64,000 nt of DNA from Geosiphon pyriformis (Eukaryota; Glomeromycota; Glomeromycetes; Archaeosporales; Geosiphonaceae). Below are positions 34,330 to 48,179 of the stretch, in pieces. The notes beneath the pieces are model-generated. The model was not told where the DNA came from, did not search any database, and was given only the letters and a program-made list of their open reading frames with translations. Every line of letters begins with the position of its first letter. Position 1 is the stretch's first letter. The position numbers and the translations under genes are program-made. Where the stretch lies: NCBI GenBank assembly GCA_016748015.1, contig JAAOMT010000222.1:551993-615992 (forward strand), in the 5' to 3' direction.

Positions 34330-34990
34330 TTTCTGTTTTTTTAATATAGTATATTTTAGTAAGTAATAAAGTATTTTGATTGTTGTTTTATGTTGTTTTG
34401 TTCTTTTTGAGATAATTTCTTCTTGAACTGTTGAGTATTGATATAATATTGAAGTTGTTAATATTTTTGTGTATTCATTTTTTGTTATATTTTTATGTCA
34501 AATGTTTAAATTTGTTTTATTTATGACAAACTATTGACATTTTTATTTTTATTTTTTTTTTATAATATACAGTATAATTAAATAGTAATAGTTCTATTTT
34601 CTATTTTGCATGATAATTGTTTCCAAATTTTTGTTTCTGAATTGATATTAATTCTTTATAATTAATATACATATCAAATTTTTGGCTTAAGTATTTTTTC
34701 TATTTAATAATAATTCAATAGATAATTAAGTATTCTAATACTAAAGTTTTATAATTTTTTTTGGCTGAACTTAAACTTTGGTTAAAATATATCACTAGAT
34801 ATTCTTATATATTTGTTCTTTTTTGTAATAATACAGCTCTTAATACTTGACTGGATACATTAGTAATAATAATAAATAGTTTGTTGTAATCTAAATAGAT
34901 TAATATTAGAGCTTAAATAAGTTTTCTTCTTAAGATATTAAAAGCTTTTTGTTGGATTTTAGTCTATTTATATTTAACATTTTTTGCTTG
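34330..34990 (-). pseudogene. pol: RNase H region of H
   Basis: Corresponds in position and in scattered residues to the RNase H of A1, including a minus-strand YxDxxxL-like segment near 34660 and the start KNxQQKAF near 34950. Heavily interrupted. Confidence 0.6.
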
Positions 34991-35029
34991 CAACTGGTAA
35001 AGTAATTAAGCCAATTTGGAAAAGTTTTG

Positions 35030-35900
35030 GATAAAACAGTAATAGTATTTAACAAATTTCAAGAATGCTCTTAATTTTGTAAGATTTATTGATACTAAAA
35101 AGTTTTTAATTATCTTAATCTTGTCTAAATCTGTTTTTATGTTATCTTTGCTCACAATATATTCCAAAAACTTGAATTCAGTTTTTTCAAAAAAATACTT
35201 AGTAGTATTTAACTTTAGTTCTTCTTATTTTAATTTTTTAAATACTTATTAAAGATAATAAAAATAATCATTAAATATTTCTGAGAACACATTGGTATTA
35301 TTTAAGTAGATTACTACAGATTTTCATAATAATTCAGTATAAACAATTTTTATAAGTTATTAGAAGATAGCTGGGCAATGATTAAGTCAAATAACATAAT
35401 ATTTAATTCAAAATTTCTTTTTCTTGTGGTGAATGTTGTTTTTTTCTTATCAGCTGAGTTTATGATTACTTATTAGTAATCACTATTTAAGTTTAATGTT
35501 AAAAACTATTTTTTTTCTTTAAAAGTATCAAATAGTTCTTAGATCTGTGGAGTTAAATAATTGTTTCTATAAATAATACTATTAAGTTTTTTGTAATCTA
35601 CACAAAAGTGGATTTTTTCATTTTTCTTCTAAACAAATAGTACTAGTAATAACCATAAATTCATTAATAGTTGAATTAACCTATTGTTTAACATTTAGTT
35701 GATTTTTTGTTAGATAATTTTATAACTGGCAGATGGTATTTTGTATGTTTTTTGTTTAATTGGCATTATATCTTTAGTTTAGATCTATTGTTAAATGATA
35801 TTAGTTCTGCCAAATTCATTTTTATTAACAAAAATGTCAATAAAATTGTTGAATAATATCTTGAGCTGTATATATTAAAGTGGATCTAGATTTTCTAAGT
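35030..35900 (-). pseudogene. pol: Reverse transcriptase of H
   Basis: The minus strand shows FCVDYKKLN-like residues (35600), the catalytic box YLNN (35297-35308; both Asp changed to Asn), FEKTEFKFLEYIVSK (about 35150-35195) and FCQLTVLLKLF-type connection residues (35030). Stops at many W, Q and R positions. Confidence 0.72.
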
Positions 35901-36317
35901 TTATTTGTTCTAATTGTTTTAGTTGTAACAAATAGTATTTTTTTTGTTTGTATATAGTTTGTAATATGATATCTACATATTTATATAGTTGTAAAAATTC
36001 TGAAATAATAGTTGGAGATTGGTTCTTAACTTCAATGCTTAAGTATTTTATGATGGTTTTACTTGGTATTTCTATGAGGTTTTTGGTTGTATTTTATTAA
36101 AATTTTGATGTGTTTGTGATTTTTGCTGGTATATAGAGATTGGTAATGTCAATTTTTCTTAATTTACAAATGTTTGTTTTAGCTTCAAAAATCTGGGGTT
36201 GATTTTTTATTTTTCTTTCTATAACTAATATATACTGGTTATATGGTAAAATAGAAATTAATTAATAGGTAAAAATAATTTCTTTCTGATTAATAGTTTT
36301 TTTTTCTGTTATATTAA

Positions 36318-36735
36318 CTGGTATTTCTATTCTACTCATAGATTCGAATTTTTTTATTTTTTTGCTGTAATTTCTAACTTTTTTTTTGTTTCTACTAATA
36401 CTAATTAAGTTATTTTAATTAGAAGCAAAAATATTGTTTATGCTATTTTTTTGTTTGATTTAATGGTATATTTTTTTTCTGAATCATTTTGTAATATTTT
36501 AATAATATTTCAATAATATTTTCTATATATTTTGTATTAATTATTTCTTCTTTAATATTAATCTTTTTTTTTACTAAATTAAATCTAAATGCTAATTAAA
36601 CTATTGTTGTTCCCGAAACTTCCAGTACTATTTTCAGATTTATATTAATGCACAAATAAGATTTTAATTAAATAACAGTTTTTTCTGAATATTTAAGATC
36701 AAATTCTGTATTAGTATTATATACATATTCTGGCA
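36318..36735 (-). pseudogene. dUTPase domain of H
   Basis: The minus-strand reading starts MPEYVYNTNTEFDLKYSEK (motif 1 as NTEFDL), passes LAFRFNLVKKKINI (motif 2) and a motif 3-like EEIINTKYIENI (about 36545), and ends with KFESMSRIEIPV (motif 5, about 36318-36360). It corresponds block for block to A1 6708-7115. Confidence 0.68.
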
Positions 36736-36760
36736 TAATACTTTCCTTATTATCACTAAA

Positions 36761-37075
36761 CTATCTAAGTTTTTGCTTTTTTAAAAGATCTAAAAGTGCA
36801 ATATATTGTTTAGAGTTTTTATTGAAGTTTGAATTATTATTATTATTATTGTCATTATGAATAGAGTTGAAACTGTTATTGTTGTTATTGTTAAGATTTA
36901 AATTATGATTGAATTTTAATTTTAATTCTATTACACATTTGTTAATTGGTTTTTTTTCAGAGATTAAATAGATCATACATAGTAGTAAATTATAAATAAG
37001 ATCACAATTATTACAATATTCAAAGTCACTAAAAATTAGACAATGTTTACAGAGTTTAATGTTTAGTTGTTTCAA
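36761..37075 (-). pseudogene. pol: Cysteine-rich and Asn-rich linker of H
   Basis: The intact frame of 104 residues has CKHC-X8-CNNC (37004-37051), then a long Asn-rich stretch, then YIALLDLLKKQKL leading into the dUTPase. This is better preserved than the equivalent in A1 and shows that the cysteine motif is a real conserved feature. Confidence 0.6.
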
Positions 37076-37879
37076 ATACTGCTTTTGCTCTTTTTTAATA
37101 AGTGCTAAATCTTGATAGTGTTTATAGAATTGTTTTAAATTACTCAGGATATTAATAAATACACTTGGGTTAAAAATAAAAATGGTCTCAACAGATTCTA
37201 ATAAGTTATTTTTAATTGCTAATATTTCACTTGATAAAGTACTTTCAACTTTGACACTTGTTATTTACCAGACTTTATTCTTGTTATGTGGATAACTATC
37301 TAAGCATAAAAGTATTTAGTTTCATGTAGTATTAAAAAACATTCTTCAATTTATCTAGTTACTTATAAGAATTATGTATTAATATAATGCATCATATGTT
37401 TTTTTATAACCAAGAATATTATTCCATATTTTTTGTCAAGTAGTGTTTCTTCACAAGTAAGACATGATTTATTGTTCTACTTTTCTTGTTGTTTAGAGTA
37501 TCTAAAGTGTTTTCTGTAACACAATTTGTAATAGTAATGGGTATATATCTAATAGTCTTCTTCTAACAAGATCTAAACTTCCATGGAAAAAGGCTTTTTT
37601 TTGTAGTTGATATATTTAAGTAAAATATAAGATGGTTTTTTTCTGGTTTTCACTAAATATAAAACATATTAACTGTTATTTGTTTCTTTTGTAAAAGTAG
37701 TGGCTTAAGATTTGTTTGTTTTTTTTCCTTTTTTTTTGTTATTTTAAGAGAGTATTAGTAGTAGCTTATTGTAATTATTTTCAGTCCATAAAACTTAATA
37801 GGTTTTTCAGATAGGTTTTTTTTTTTAAATTTTATTAGTAATTGTTAAGTAATAGTGTTTGTTTTAAAGTAGCTGCAGA

Positions 37880-38426
37880 TAATTGGTATTTGAGTTTGCT
37901 AACTATCTTAATTGAACTGTAGCTTTTCTATAGTTCAATTAAGTATAACATTGGTCTTGGACAGCCAGTTATTACTAACAAGAGCTTAGTACTGTGTAAC
38001 TTTCATGATTAGAATCTTAATAAGTGTTATAATACTGTTAACTTCAAACAGAAAGTTATCAATTTCACCAATAGGAGTTTTGGTAGCTTCATCAGTAATG
38101 ATGATTTTAGTACTAGCAGCATAATAAACTTGGTAACTTAATTGGTTTATAAGTTGTTATGTAATAATACTGTCTGCTAAACCATTATCAAAGATTAGTT
38201 TGATAGGATGGCCATCAACTTTGGCATCTGTTTATATGACTGTAATAAGTTTGGCATTGAGAGTAACTTCATTGAATAGCAGAATTTCTGATTGGTTTTC
38301 TAATTTAAATGAGAAAATAGTAACTAATAATTCATTTTTTATAACTGTTGCTAATAGAATGTTGTTAATAAGTGATTGGTAGTAGGTTTTTAAGTTGTTA
38401 AATAGATTATTTTCTGGGATAACCAA
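37880..38426 (-). pseudogene. pol: Aspartic protease of H
   Basis: The minus-strand frame 38232-38426 continues past 38230 as YTDAKVDGHPIKLIFDNGLA, so the active site D-S-G has become D-N-G. ALVSNNWLSKTN follows at about 37960-37995. Confidence 0.72.
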
Positions 38427-38799
38427 AAGACAAATAGTTTTGGAAATTGAGGTTTTATATCCACTTCTTAAACTCTATTGGCATAATTCTGATGATTGGT
38501 TGGAAAAACTGAAAATTGGTTAATACATAACTATTACCAATTTTCAATTCTGCTGAGTATAAGTAATTTTTAGTCCTGGATTTCCAATTAATATTGACAC
38601 AGTAATTTGGGGTAGTGCTTGAATTTGTTGAAATTAATAAATGATTTGTGGCTATAGTTAATATATTACTAGTATTGGAGTCTAATATATTAAAGATAAA
38701 TATATTGGTTGTTGTATTATTGAAGTATAATAATGTTGATATTAATATTGTTTTGAATTTAGAGTGTAATTTAAAGTTTAAAACCTGTAATTAAAGTTC

Positions 38800-41369
38800 T
38801 GATATTAATTTTTTGATTATTGGTTGTTAAATCTGGAATGGCAATCTGCTTTTAAATAGTTTTGTTTATTATAATAATGATAATTATGTGTTTTTTGTTA
38901 TTATAGTTAATTTGATAATAATAATAATATTGGGCATGACTGATTTTAAAAGCAATTAGAGTTTTTTAAATTATTATGACATTATAGAGACTAATAAATA
39001 ATTTGATTGTTAGTTAAGTATTTTTTGATTTTCTAATTGATGGTGTTACAGATGATTATTTGGGATCTCAAAGCAAATAACAAACCCATAACTTGGTGCT
39101 TAATTAATTGAAATAATATTGTTGGTAATATCTGAAGGTGTTGTTTGTCTGAAGGTTTTGGTTGAGTTCTTTGTATAATGGACAGAAATTCAATAGTTGT
39201 TTATTTATAGCTTCCCAGAATCGCAATTCTGTCAATTTTTTTTTTCAGCTTGATGGCCAGTACTCCTCTGATAAATAATTCATAATTCTTTTATGTGCTC
39301 TACTTACTTGCAGTGGTTTTTTACCAGACAATCTTTGATGTTAATAACTCAGCACTTAATTTTTTTAATTAATTTAGTAAACAACAAAAGAAAATAAAAT
39401 AAAGAAAAATAAAAGAAAATAAAAAAATAAAAAAATAAGTGTTCTGTCAATAGCCGTAATCAAGAACTATTGTGCCAACAGATTAAATAGTAGATTAATA
39501 ATATAGATTTGAAGAATTAAAGAGATATTTTATTAATATAATTCCATTTTGGTTGATAGCAACTATTCTTGAAAGAAGGAGTATTTAATAATTATAACCT
39601 GTGAGTCTAATTGACTTCTGAAAGTCTAATTTTCTCTCTGAATGTCTTTTTAACTTCTACAACTACTTGCTTTTATATATTCTTTTGGTTTTACAGGATT
39701 GCTTTCAATTGCTTCACTATTACTAACTATTGCTCATTATTGCTAGCTATTGTTCATATTTGTCCTGTATTATCTTGAGTTGTACTGTGTTTTTCTTGTC
39801 ATGTTTCTTTGTAATGTTTTTCTCATGACTTTTTGGTTTTTCTACTTGGGTAACAATGACTTTACCAAATTGCTTCAATTTGGTATTCAATTCAAATAAT
39901 TCATTTATTATTAGATTTATTGCTTAGACATAATTGGCTTTAAGTTTAGCTAATTCAAAATCTTTGGTGTGTATGACTACATCCTAAAGAGTATTTGAGT
40001 ATATTGAGTATACTTATTGTAACAAGCTGCTGTATAGTTTATGGATAAATTGATTCAAAATTTGTGCTATTGTAAAGTAGTTAGCTTGAATTGCCTAAAT
40101 TTGGCACAGATTTTTGTGAAAACATTCTAAATAAATAGTGACTGCTTCAATATTATTTTGTTTGATTATAGTAAAACTAGTTAATAAGCAATTTAGGTTA
40201 TTATTATTACTAAAGTACCATAGAAACATGATTTTTAACATGTTAAAATCTTGGAATTTGTTTACAAAATTTTGATACCATAAATTAGTAGTGTCCTGAA
40301 GAAAGTATAAAATAACTTGAATTGCTCTGATATTATTTTATCTATTGGTTGTAATGGCTTTTTTCATATTGTTTAGTCATGCTTAAGTGTTGTTTTTTTT
40401 GTCAATAAATTTTTCTAGTTTGGTAATGAGTATATATGTTATTGGTACAAATTGTTGTTAAAATTAGTGTTGTTATACAGTAATTGGTGCAACTGGTAGA
40501 TTAATCACAATAACTGGAGATAAGTTTTGCTGAAAAATAGAAGTAAAATTTGAATTGTTCAAGTTTGACTGGGTTTAAACAATTTGAGTTATAATTTTTA
40601 AGTTAATTAAGATTAGTTTTTGATTATTATTTTTCTAATTACTGTCTTTTTTTTCTTTCAATTTAGTATTTTTCCAATGACTAATAGATCCAAAATTTGG
40701 TTGAGATAATAGTAATTAAAGTTTTGATAGTATTATTAATTACAATTTAACTCCTTTAAAAAAATTATCATAGATTCTTAATAGTTTGGCTTTTTTTTAA
40801 TTATTTTAGAATAATACTCTTGCTAATAGTGTTTTTACAACTGCTGTGAATATAACTGCTAATGTTATGTGAATAATACTTTCTGATATATAATAGTATA
40901 ATGAATAAATAAATAAAACAACTCTAGATTTTTTTCAAATAAGCAGTTGTATTTTTTTTAATGTTCTTGCTAGAGTTTGTAATTTCTCTTTGTCTATAAA
41001 GATAATAAAAAATCTCTGTTAAATGTAATGTTCAATTTTTTTGTTTATTTCTGTAATTAGTAGTACAAACAGATAATTTGGTGGAAATATAGTGTTTTAT
41101 AATAGTTTACTATAGAAATTTTTAAAGACAGCTTCTGAATTTTCTTGGTTTTTCAAGTAGAATTTAATTATTTTGTTAATATATAGAAGTTAAAAGTTGA
41201 TTCTGCTGGCCAATGATTACTTGTCAGTCCAAAATAAATTTGGTAATGTTGAAATAAAAATTTCGCAAATTTTAAATAATTTTCTTCTATAATTTCTTGG
41301 TCTGTTACTTTTCCAGATAATTGATGTTGGTGGTTTTTTGTTAGATTATATTTCACAAAGAACACCAAA
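38800..41369 (-). pseudogene. gag: gag of H with leader
   Basis: The minus-strand reading includes the frame 41168-41368 (start MVFFVKYNLTKN), the capsid segment VIPYFLQDTTNLWYQ (about 40270-40330) and LKANYV-AINLIINELFELN (39900-39960). A solo LTR splits it at 39044-39855, and gag resumes at 39043 with IN-KIKKYL. The leader TTTGGTGTTC directly follows the 5' LTR. Confidence 0.72.
39044..39855 (-). repeat. Mosaic solo LTR: type-B 5' part, type-A 3' part
   Basis: On the minus strand it starts TGTTACCCAAGTAGAAAAACC, as in type B, keeps TATATAAAAGCAAGTAGTTG (39665-39685), then switches near 39600-39640 to type-A sequence and ends CATCTGTAACA. Flanks ATGG and ATGA differ by one transition, and gag reads through after removal. 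It therefore inserted as one unit. Confidence 0.82.
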
Positions 41370-42118
41370 TGTTACAGGTGATTATTTAGAGTGTTAAAAC
41401 AAATAACAAACTCATAGCTTGGTGTTCAATAGCTAAAAAGTTTGTTAATTTTTAAAGGTTTTAAAGTTTGAAAGTTTTGGTTGAGTCTTTTGTATAATAA
41501 ACAGATATTTAATTAATAGTTTTTTTAGTATGGTGGCTAGTTTATTCTGGCAGTTGTGTTCTTTTGATAAGCTATTCTTAAATTTTTACTTTTGTTGTCA
41601 TGTTTTTTATCAGATTATCTTTGACATCAAATACTTAGTACTTAATCTCTTTAATCAATTAGTAAACAATAAAAAAATAAAACAAAATAAAATAAAATAA
41701 AGAAAATAAGAAATTAGTATTCTGTTAATAGCTGTAATTAAGAGCTATTAGTCTAATATAGTTAAATATTAGATTCTATCAACACTCTATATTAATAGTG
41801 TAAAAATAATTAATATTCTTAATTAAACAACAATAACATGAATTAAATAATAATTAGATATTTTATTGATATTAATGTATTTTTACTTTAAGTTATAAAA
41901 AAACTATTTTTTAAAGAATAAATATTGGAATTCTAAACTCTATTGAATTCTAAATGCTTTTTTGCTTCTAATATTTTTGCTATATATATATAATTTGTGT
42001 TATATGAGATTCTTGAAAATTCTGCAATTTTAGAATTTTGCAATTTTCCATTTTACTATGTCTATTTCTGATTGGCTATTTTAATTATTATTATAATTCT
42101 TAATTTCTATGAGTAACA
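41370..42118 (-). repeat. 5' LTR of H
   Basis: On the minus strand it starts TGTTACTCATAGAAATTAAG and ends CACCTGTAACA. About 750 bp, shorter than the LTRs of A1, with a TATATATATA core near 41985-41995. Confidence 0.88.
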
Positions 42119-43947
42119 CTAACAAAATAATAAATATTACCAAACATCAGCAAATTAGCCATAACAAAGCATTTACTCACATTACTGGACAACAACAAAA
42201 AAGAATGACCAGTCTCATTTACCAAAGCATCTACATATATATTACTCAAAATGCCTAAATATTCTTTAACTTTAGACCAAATTACTAAAAAATCTTTGCC
42301 ACTAACCAAATTTGCAATGTGTCTCTTTTTTATCCAACAATAGTTTCGAAAATTAGGACTTAATATACTCAATTCCAAAACACACACATCTATGACCACT
42401 TAACTGTTCAGATATACTACTATAGTACAAAAAAATAATACATATTCTAAAGCAAAAGTAAAAGCCTGTAATTTGGCCATTATTAATAACAGCAATCTAT
42501 TGATCTTAATACTGAAACCCAAATCAACTTCCAAAAAATATGTAATAGTCTTACCAGCCACTACAAAAAAACCCAGCCCTTTCAAAAATCCATCTGTATA
42601 AACATTAAACTTATTTGATTAGATCTTAAAAAGACAATTTCTTAATATTAAAAACTAATTTAATAACAAAACACTACTATTTTCTGGAGTAAAGCTCAAG
42701 CTAAGAGAAACTAATACAAACTTAGTATTATACAAAAATTTAGATGTCAAAACAAATCAAAAAGACATTAATCTTTTAAGATTCAATCTTTTTCAATGAT
42801 GAAATATCTTCTAATCTATAATTTTATATCTTTTATCTAAAAGTCTATTACAAAAAACCACACCAAATCTTTTCAAAAAATTAATTCTCTTATAATATAA
42901 TAAAGCCTTTAAGACACTTGATATAAGAAACCTCTTAAAATTACAGAATACACAAGATAAAATATTTGTCAAAGAAAGACTATTGTTTATAAAAATACAG
43001 ACTATGTTAGCCAAAAAATTGTTAGAAAAACTAATACACAATCTTACAAGATGTCACAAAAGATTTAAAAAAGCCCAGTTTAGAATTTGCAAATCCAAAA
43101 ACCTGTGTTCAAAAAGTTAATTAAGAATTCTAAAAGCATTTGCAAAAACCACAGCAAAAGCAACTTTTTCTTCTGTATATATTTGTTTAAATATTTTTAA
43201 ATTATACAAAAAAAAATAATGTAATGTCTTACTTGGAAAATTTTAGAACAGTTTAACTTTTAGCTTAAGACCTTTTTTGATCAAACCATTTTATTGATGA
43301 CACACTACTGGAAAAATAAAACTGAACTGCAAATAATAACTAATAATAAGTTGTAAAACTGCTAAAACCAAATACAAAAACTGCTTATCTAAAATAGCTT
43401 TTCTTAATGCTATATTAGAAAAAAACCTAATGTTGAATCAAATTTTGGCCAAACTGGGTCTAAACATTTTATTAGCAAAAAAAATTCCTAAATATCTATA
43501 AGATACACTGCTTTTGGCAATTGTAATAAGCAATTTACTAATTTTTAAAAAAGCATTTTTAATCTTTTTATTAATGAGAATAGTCATTGTTTTGTTATTG
43601 TTGATTGAAATATTATTGATTAAAAAAAATTCACTGATAATGTTTAATATATACTAAATGACAGCTTAGCTATTCTTAATTCAAATAATATTATCAACAA
43701 AAGCATCAGCTATAAAAAAAAAAATTATTCTATGTTTTTACTCTCTCTGTTTTAACCACAAACCTGATATCAATTTAGTATCTGCAGAAATGTTTCTGTC
43801 TCTTAACTTTACATAAAAAAGAGTTATAAAAAATTCTCTAAAAGAAGAGAGAAAACATCTTATCTTAATTGAGTTTGTCATATATTCTATAACCATCTAT
43901 AAAGCCAAAGTTTGTTATAACTTTATTTAATATATCTTTATGAATAC
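42119..43947 (-). pseudogene. LINE1, RT C-terminal half and RNase H
   Basis: On the minus strand from 43947: DIRCFLS-like, then ADAFVDN (catalytic FVDD with the second Asp changed to Asn, 43690-43701), ISEFFLINNISINN, LIKKRFGVVFCNRLLDKRYK (42811-43041) and RNase H with YTDGFLKGLGF (about 42580-42615), KLQA (catalytic E now K) and YLNS (D now N). It ends at VMANLLMFGNIYYFV before element H. Five frames and numerous stops. Confidence 0.8.
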
Positions 43948-44849
43948 TGTTATCAATAGAATTTTAGTTATTAATTAACATGAAATTACTTTTATAATTC
44001 CTATTATTAATTAATATATATTATTATTATTTCAATTATTACTTATTAGTTAATCAAATTATCAAATATTATTATTCAATTAATAACTTGATTTGTACTA
44101 TAGAAATTAAAATGATCAAATTACACAATACTTTGAACTATTTAATATTCAAAAATTCGCCAAAATTAGCAGAAATTGGCCAAAATAATCAATTATTTGT
44201 AGAAATAACTTATAATTTACCAAAATGTATCTTTAGTTTGCCAAAATTATAGCAAAGAAAAAAGTGCAAGTTTAAAGACTAATATTACAACAAATTATAT
44301 AAAAGAAAAGCTTTTCTCTTCAAGAAAATATATCTTACTTTAAATTCATCTTATTTTATATTACTCAAAATTATCTTATTATTACAAATCAAATAAAAAT
44401 CAGAAACATTCAAAAAAGCAAACACACTTTTATTTACATCTGAAATTCTCTAAATTCGACTAACATTTTGAAACAATTCTTTTGACAAAATTCTATTTCT
44501 TTTATATTTCTTTTATTTTTTTTTATTTTTTTTATTATAATTATTAGGATAGTCTACAAATAAGATTTCTGTAGAAAAATTGACTTTTACAGCAAAGTAA
44601 CTACACATTTTAATGAGCTTTTAGATAAGCAATTCTTGGAAAAAAGTTGACATTTACTATAATATAAATACACAAAGTAACTGGCACAAAATTGGCCATT
44701 CTATTTATAAGCCCAGCAGTTTAAATTATAAGAGATAATTTGAAGATAAATTCAGTTATCAGAAAACCAACTTCTTCTAGAAAATATAAATTTTCAACCA
44801 GCAGACATTAACAACATTCAAAAAAAAAGACCAAAAACTTTTAGTAATA
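43948..44849 (+). repeat. 5' LTR of C (type C)
   Basis: Starts TGTTATCAATAGAATTTTAG and ends CTTTTAGTAATA (ACA changed to ATA). Its U3 has short inverted AATTAAT/ATTATT stretches and GCCAAAATT repeats (44157-44245). Confidence 0.9.
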
Positions 44850-44875
44850 TTTGGTGCTTTTTTACAGAAATAATA
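44850..44875 (+). promoter_or_regulatory. Primer-binding candidate of C
   Basis: TTTGGTGCTTTTTTACAG follows the LTR. TGGTGCT (44852-44858) is complementary to AGCACCA at a tRNA 3' end, the same position as in the other families. Confidence 0.5.
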
Positions 44876-44929
44876 CAGCAACAAAAACTTCAAAGTGGTA
44901 ACCATACTTGACACAACAACTCTAGAGTA

Positions 44930-46640
44930 CTATCAGTCAATTTACATTCATTGCAAGCAGAAATTTAACATTCCAAACAGAATTGAAGCATTTAAGAAAT
45001 CACTATACTAGTAGATTGAAAATTGCATTAACAACTATTTATTTGGAAACTACAACATTTCAGAAGTTAAAAGCAATCTTTATAACAATTTTCTATACTA
45101 TTTTTGCTTGGGAACAGAAGACTTCAACAGTGAAACATTAGACATCTATTTTTAAGAACTTGATTTTAACATTATTCAGTACTGTGAAAAGAGATATCCA
45201 ATATAACAAGAATTCTCTTTAGATTTTGAATTAGAAAGTAAAAACAACACCAAAAAAAAACAGAAACAAAATTCTAGAATCATTCTTAAAACACCCAGAA
45301 TTACTGCCAAGCATCTACAAACACTAGAACAAGAAACCAGTGTCAAATTACCACTTTTTATTACACCATTTTCAATTTTACTTGCTTAACTACAAACACC
45401 AAATTTACCTTTTATTCAATTTTCAAGACCAGAAGATTTCACCTTTCCAAAAAGTTTTATTCAACAACTAGAACCAATATCAACCAGCACCAATCTTTTT
45501 GATTACTTACAAAAAAATCAAAGTAATTATTCAGAGAACTCAGAAAGTAAAAAAACTGAATCAGAACAAAAAAAACCCCTGAAAATGAAAAAAAATGACA
45601 ACTGTTTATATTGCAAAGATTCCAGAATTCACTGGTAAAGATAATAATACCAGTTCACAAGAATAACATAATAAAGTCCAAAAAACAGGAAATGCAAATA
45701 GATAAACTGCAACAAGAATGCTAAAAACAATTTCATACTTTCTTCAAAAAACAGCAAAAGAATGATTTGAAAACTTGAATAAATTTTTTGAAAACTGGCA
45801 AGCATTTAAAGATGCTTTTTTACAACAATTTACTGACAACAACACCTTTATTACTCTTCAAAATTGCTTTCACAATATTAAACAAAAATAATCTAAAACT
45901 GTCATAACTTATCTTAGGAGATTCAACAAACTTCTCAGACAAATTTAACAATTAGAAACCAATAAATATTATTTTAATGCTCAGATTTTGAATTAGTTTA
46001 TTGTAGAATTAAAAGATAAACTTATTAAAAAAGTTTGCCCACATACTCCAGAAGACTTAGCCACTGTTATTTAACATGCAAAAAATTATAAAATAGCTAT
46101 AAAAAAAGCCAACTGCACAAAACTTGTAAATCTTGCAATAAAAGAACCAATTCAACAGCTGAAAAAAAGATTAATTAATTGACAAAAAAAGTTAAAAACT
46201 ATTTTATTAATCAGCAACAACAATTACAACAAAGATATCAGCTATTTTAACATCAAAATTAAGGAAACTTTTTACTATTATCTAACAGCTAATCTTAGAA
46301 CTATCACTATTATGAAATTTCAAGACATTAGAAATAAAAATTACAATAAAACCAGCAAAACAGGAGTAATTAATATTACTTTTTACTACAACAATCTTAT
46401 TACTAATCATTATTACCAACTTATTACCTACCAAGACCACAAAATTAAAACAGTTATTATCAATTTACTTACAACTAATACAGCAACAATATTAGCAATC
46501 TTTATCAATTCAGCAATATTAAGCACTATTCACTTAACAATATCATATATCTGCTCGAAAATTGGGTCAACAAAACCAATTCACATCTCAAAATCAATTT
46601 CAGAATAATAACAACAAAATCAATCCAAACAACCAGTTGG
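44930..46640 (+). pseudogene. gag: gag of element C
   Basis: Short frames give a KTESEQKK-rich region (45540-45600), the capsid region with ISYFLQKTAKE (45735) and FLQQFTDNNTF (about 45820), and the intact frame 46312-46608, which is T/N-rich. No clear CCHC knuckle is left. It is clearly different from the A1 gag but homologous to the C2 fragments. Confidence 0.7.
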
Positions 46641-46839
46641 TTTTTTAAAATTCTAGTCAGCAAAAATTGATCCACTACCACATTCAATCCAGTTATCTAA
46701 TAATATTCAAAAAACAAAATTTTTAACAAACTGCACTTACTGAAAGTAAAACTACAGCAACAAGATCAAATTTTTTCAACAATTTTATCCTACCAGCTTA
46801 AATTGCTCAAAATACCAATCTTTCAGATATATTTTTATT

Positions 46840-47260
46840 CGAATTTGAAGCCAATAAATCACTATTCTTACTTAGTAACACAGCAGTCAATGAACAAAAA
46901 GCAATTACAATTATGTATCTTGAAGCTAAAGTAGAAGGAAAACAAATCTGTTTAATTCTAAACAGTAAATCTGTTAGAAGCATTATTATCTATTAATTAA
47001 TATAACAGCTTGGAAAAAATGTTGATAGACCAGCTCAAACTGTAATTGTTATAGCTGATAATATAAAGAAAACTTCAGTAGAAAAAATTAACAACTTTCT
47101 ATTTACTATCAATGAAATTACCATTTTAGTCAAAGTTTTAGTTATAAATACACTTTAATATCAAGCTTTGGTTAGAAATAATTGGCTTCTTAAGACCAAT
47201 ACAAATTTAAATTGAAAAATTCAAGAACTAAAAATTTTATACCAAAGACAATACACCAAA
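46840..47260 (+). pseudogene. pol: Aspartic protease of C
   Basis: Reads FEFEANKSLFLLSN, EAKVEGKQICLILNSKS (active-site D-S-G changed to N-S-K, about 46960) and ALVRNNWLLKTN (47164). This is the same block order as the A1 protease. Confidence 0.75.
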
Positions 47261-48179
47261 GTATCTGCTACTTGTGGTATTTTTAATAAATAATCTGAAA
47301 AAGCCTCAGTGTTTAAATTTGAAGAAAAAAAAAAATACCAATTACTAAAACATATATAGCTTTTAAATCAACATCCAAATGGTGTGAAGAAACAGAACAA
47401 AAAATTTTTAAGGAAACCAAAGAATGGAATATTGTTTGATATTCTACATTAGAACTACAGAAACAACCACTTTATATTCTACTTAAATATAAAAATTGCA
47501 AGAAGAAACTTTTATTAATAAGAGCATGCATATTTCCAAAAGAAAAATATAAAACTTGTACCTGTTACTATTGTAAAACATGCCATAGAGAACGATTTAG
47601 GTACTCCAAATAAAGTGAAAAATAGAATAATACTTCTTATCTTACATGTAGAAATATATTATTAAAGAAATGCAACTAGATTAATATTGCAATAAAAGGA
47701 AAAATATGTAATCAAACCTGCCAATATGTTCTATTAATCTCAAAAAAAGTCAGAAGAAAAACATTTTTTAATGCAATATATAACAGTGTTTTCAACAAAC
47801 TCTACTATTATTCTCATAATGCAAAAATAATTTTTGATTCTAATAATGGCTTTAATTAATAGAGCCACACAGAAAGATATTCACCAAATAAAAAAAGCCA
47901 AATACATTGAATATATCATAAAATTAGCTGGATTTAACTATGAAGATGAAGTGAAAACCTACCACCAAATTGCAAGTCACACTTATTCAATTCAAGAAGC
48001 TCAAATTCAATGATTAAAGCAAATAAACATTCAATTGTATAAAGAATGCATCATGTCTTGTAATGACAAATAGTGTCTGAAATGCTATGCTCTTAGTATT
48101 TTTTTGTCCAGCAAAAATAACCAAGAGAAAATTGAGTTTGAAGAATCTAAGCCAAAAAAAATTGCAACAACTCCAATCT

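Larger units (their letters stand above)
30697..42118 (-). mobile_element. Full-length Ty3/gypsy element H
   Basis: LTRs of type A subtype 2 lie at 41370-42118 (5') and 30697-31499 (3'). Between them, on the minus strand, come gag, protease, cysteine-rich linker, dUTPase, RT, RNase H, integrase and tail, the same order as A1. Two solo LTRs interrupt it (33203-34116 and 39044-39855). Flanks TCAG and CTAA differ only by transitions, and LINE1 reads on across the gap with one codon missing. The YLNN box and many stops show it is dead. Confidence 0.9.
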
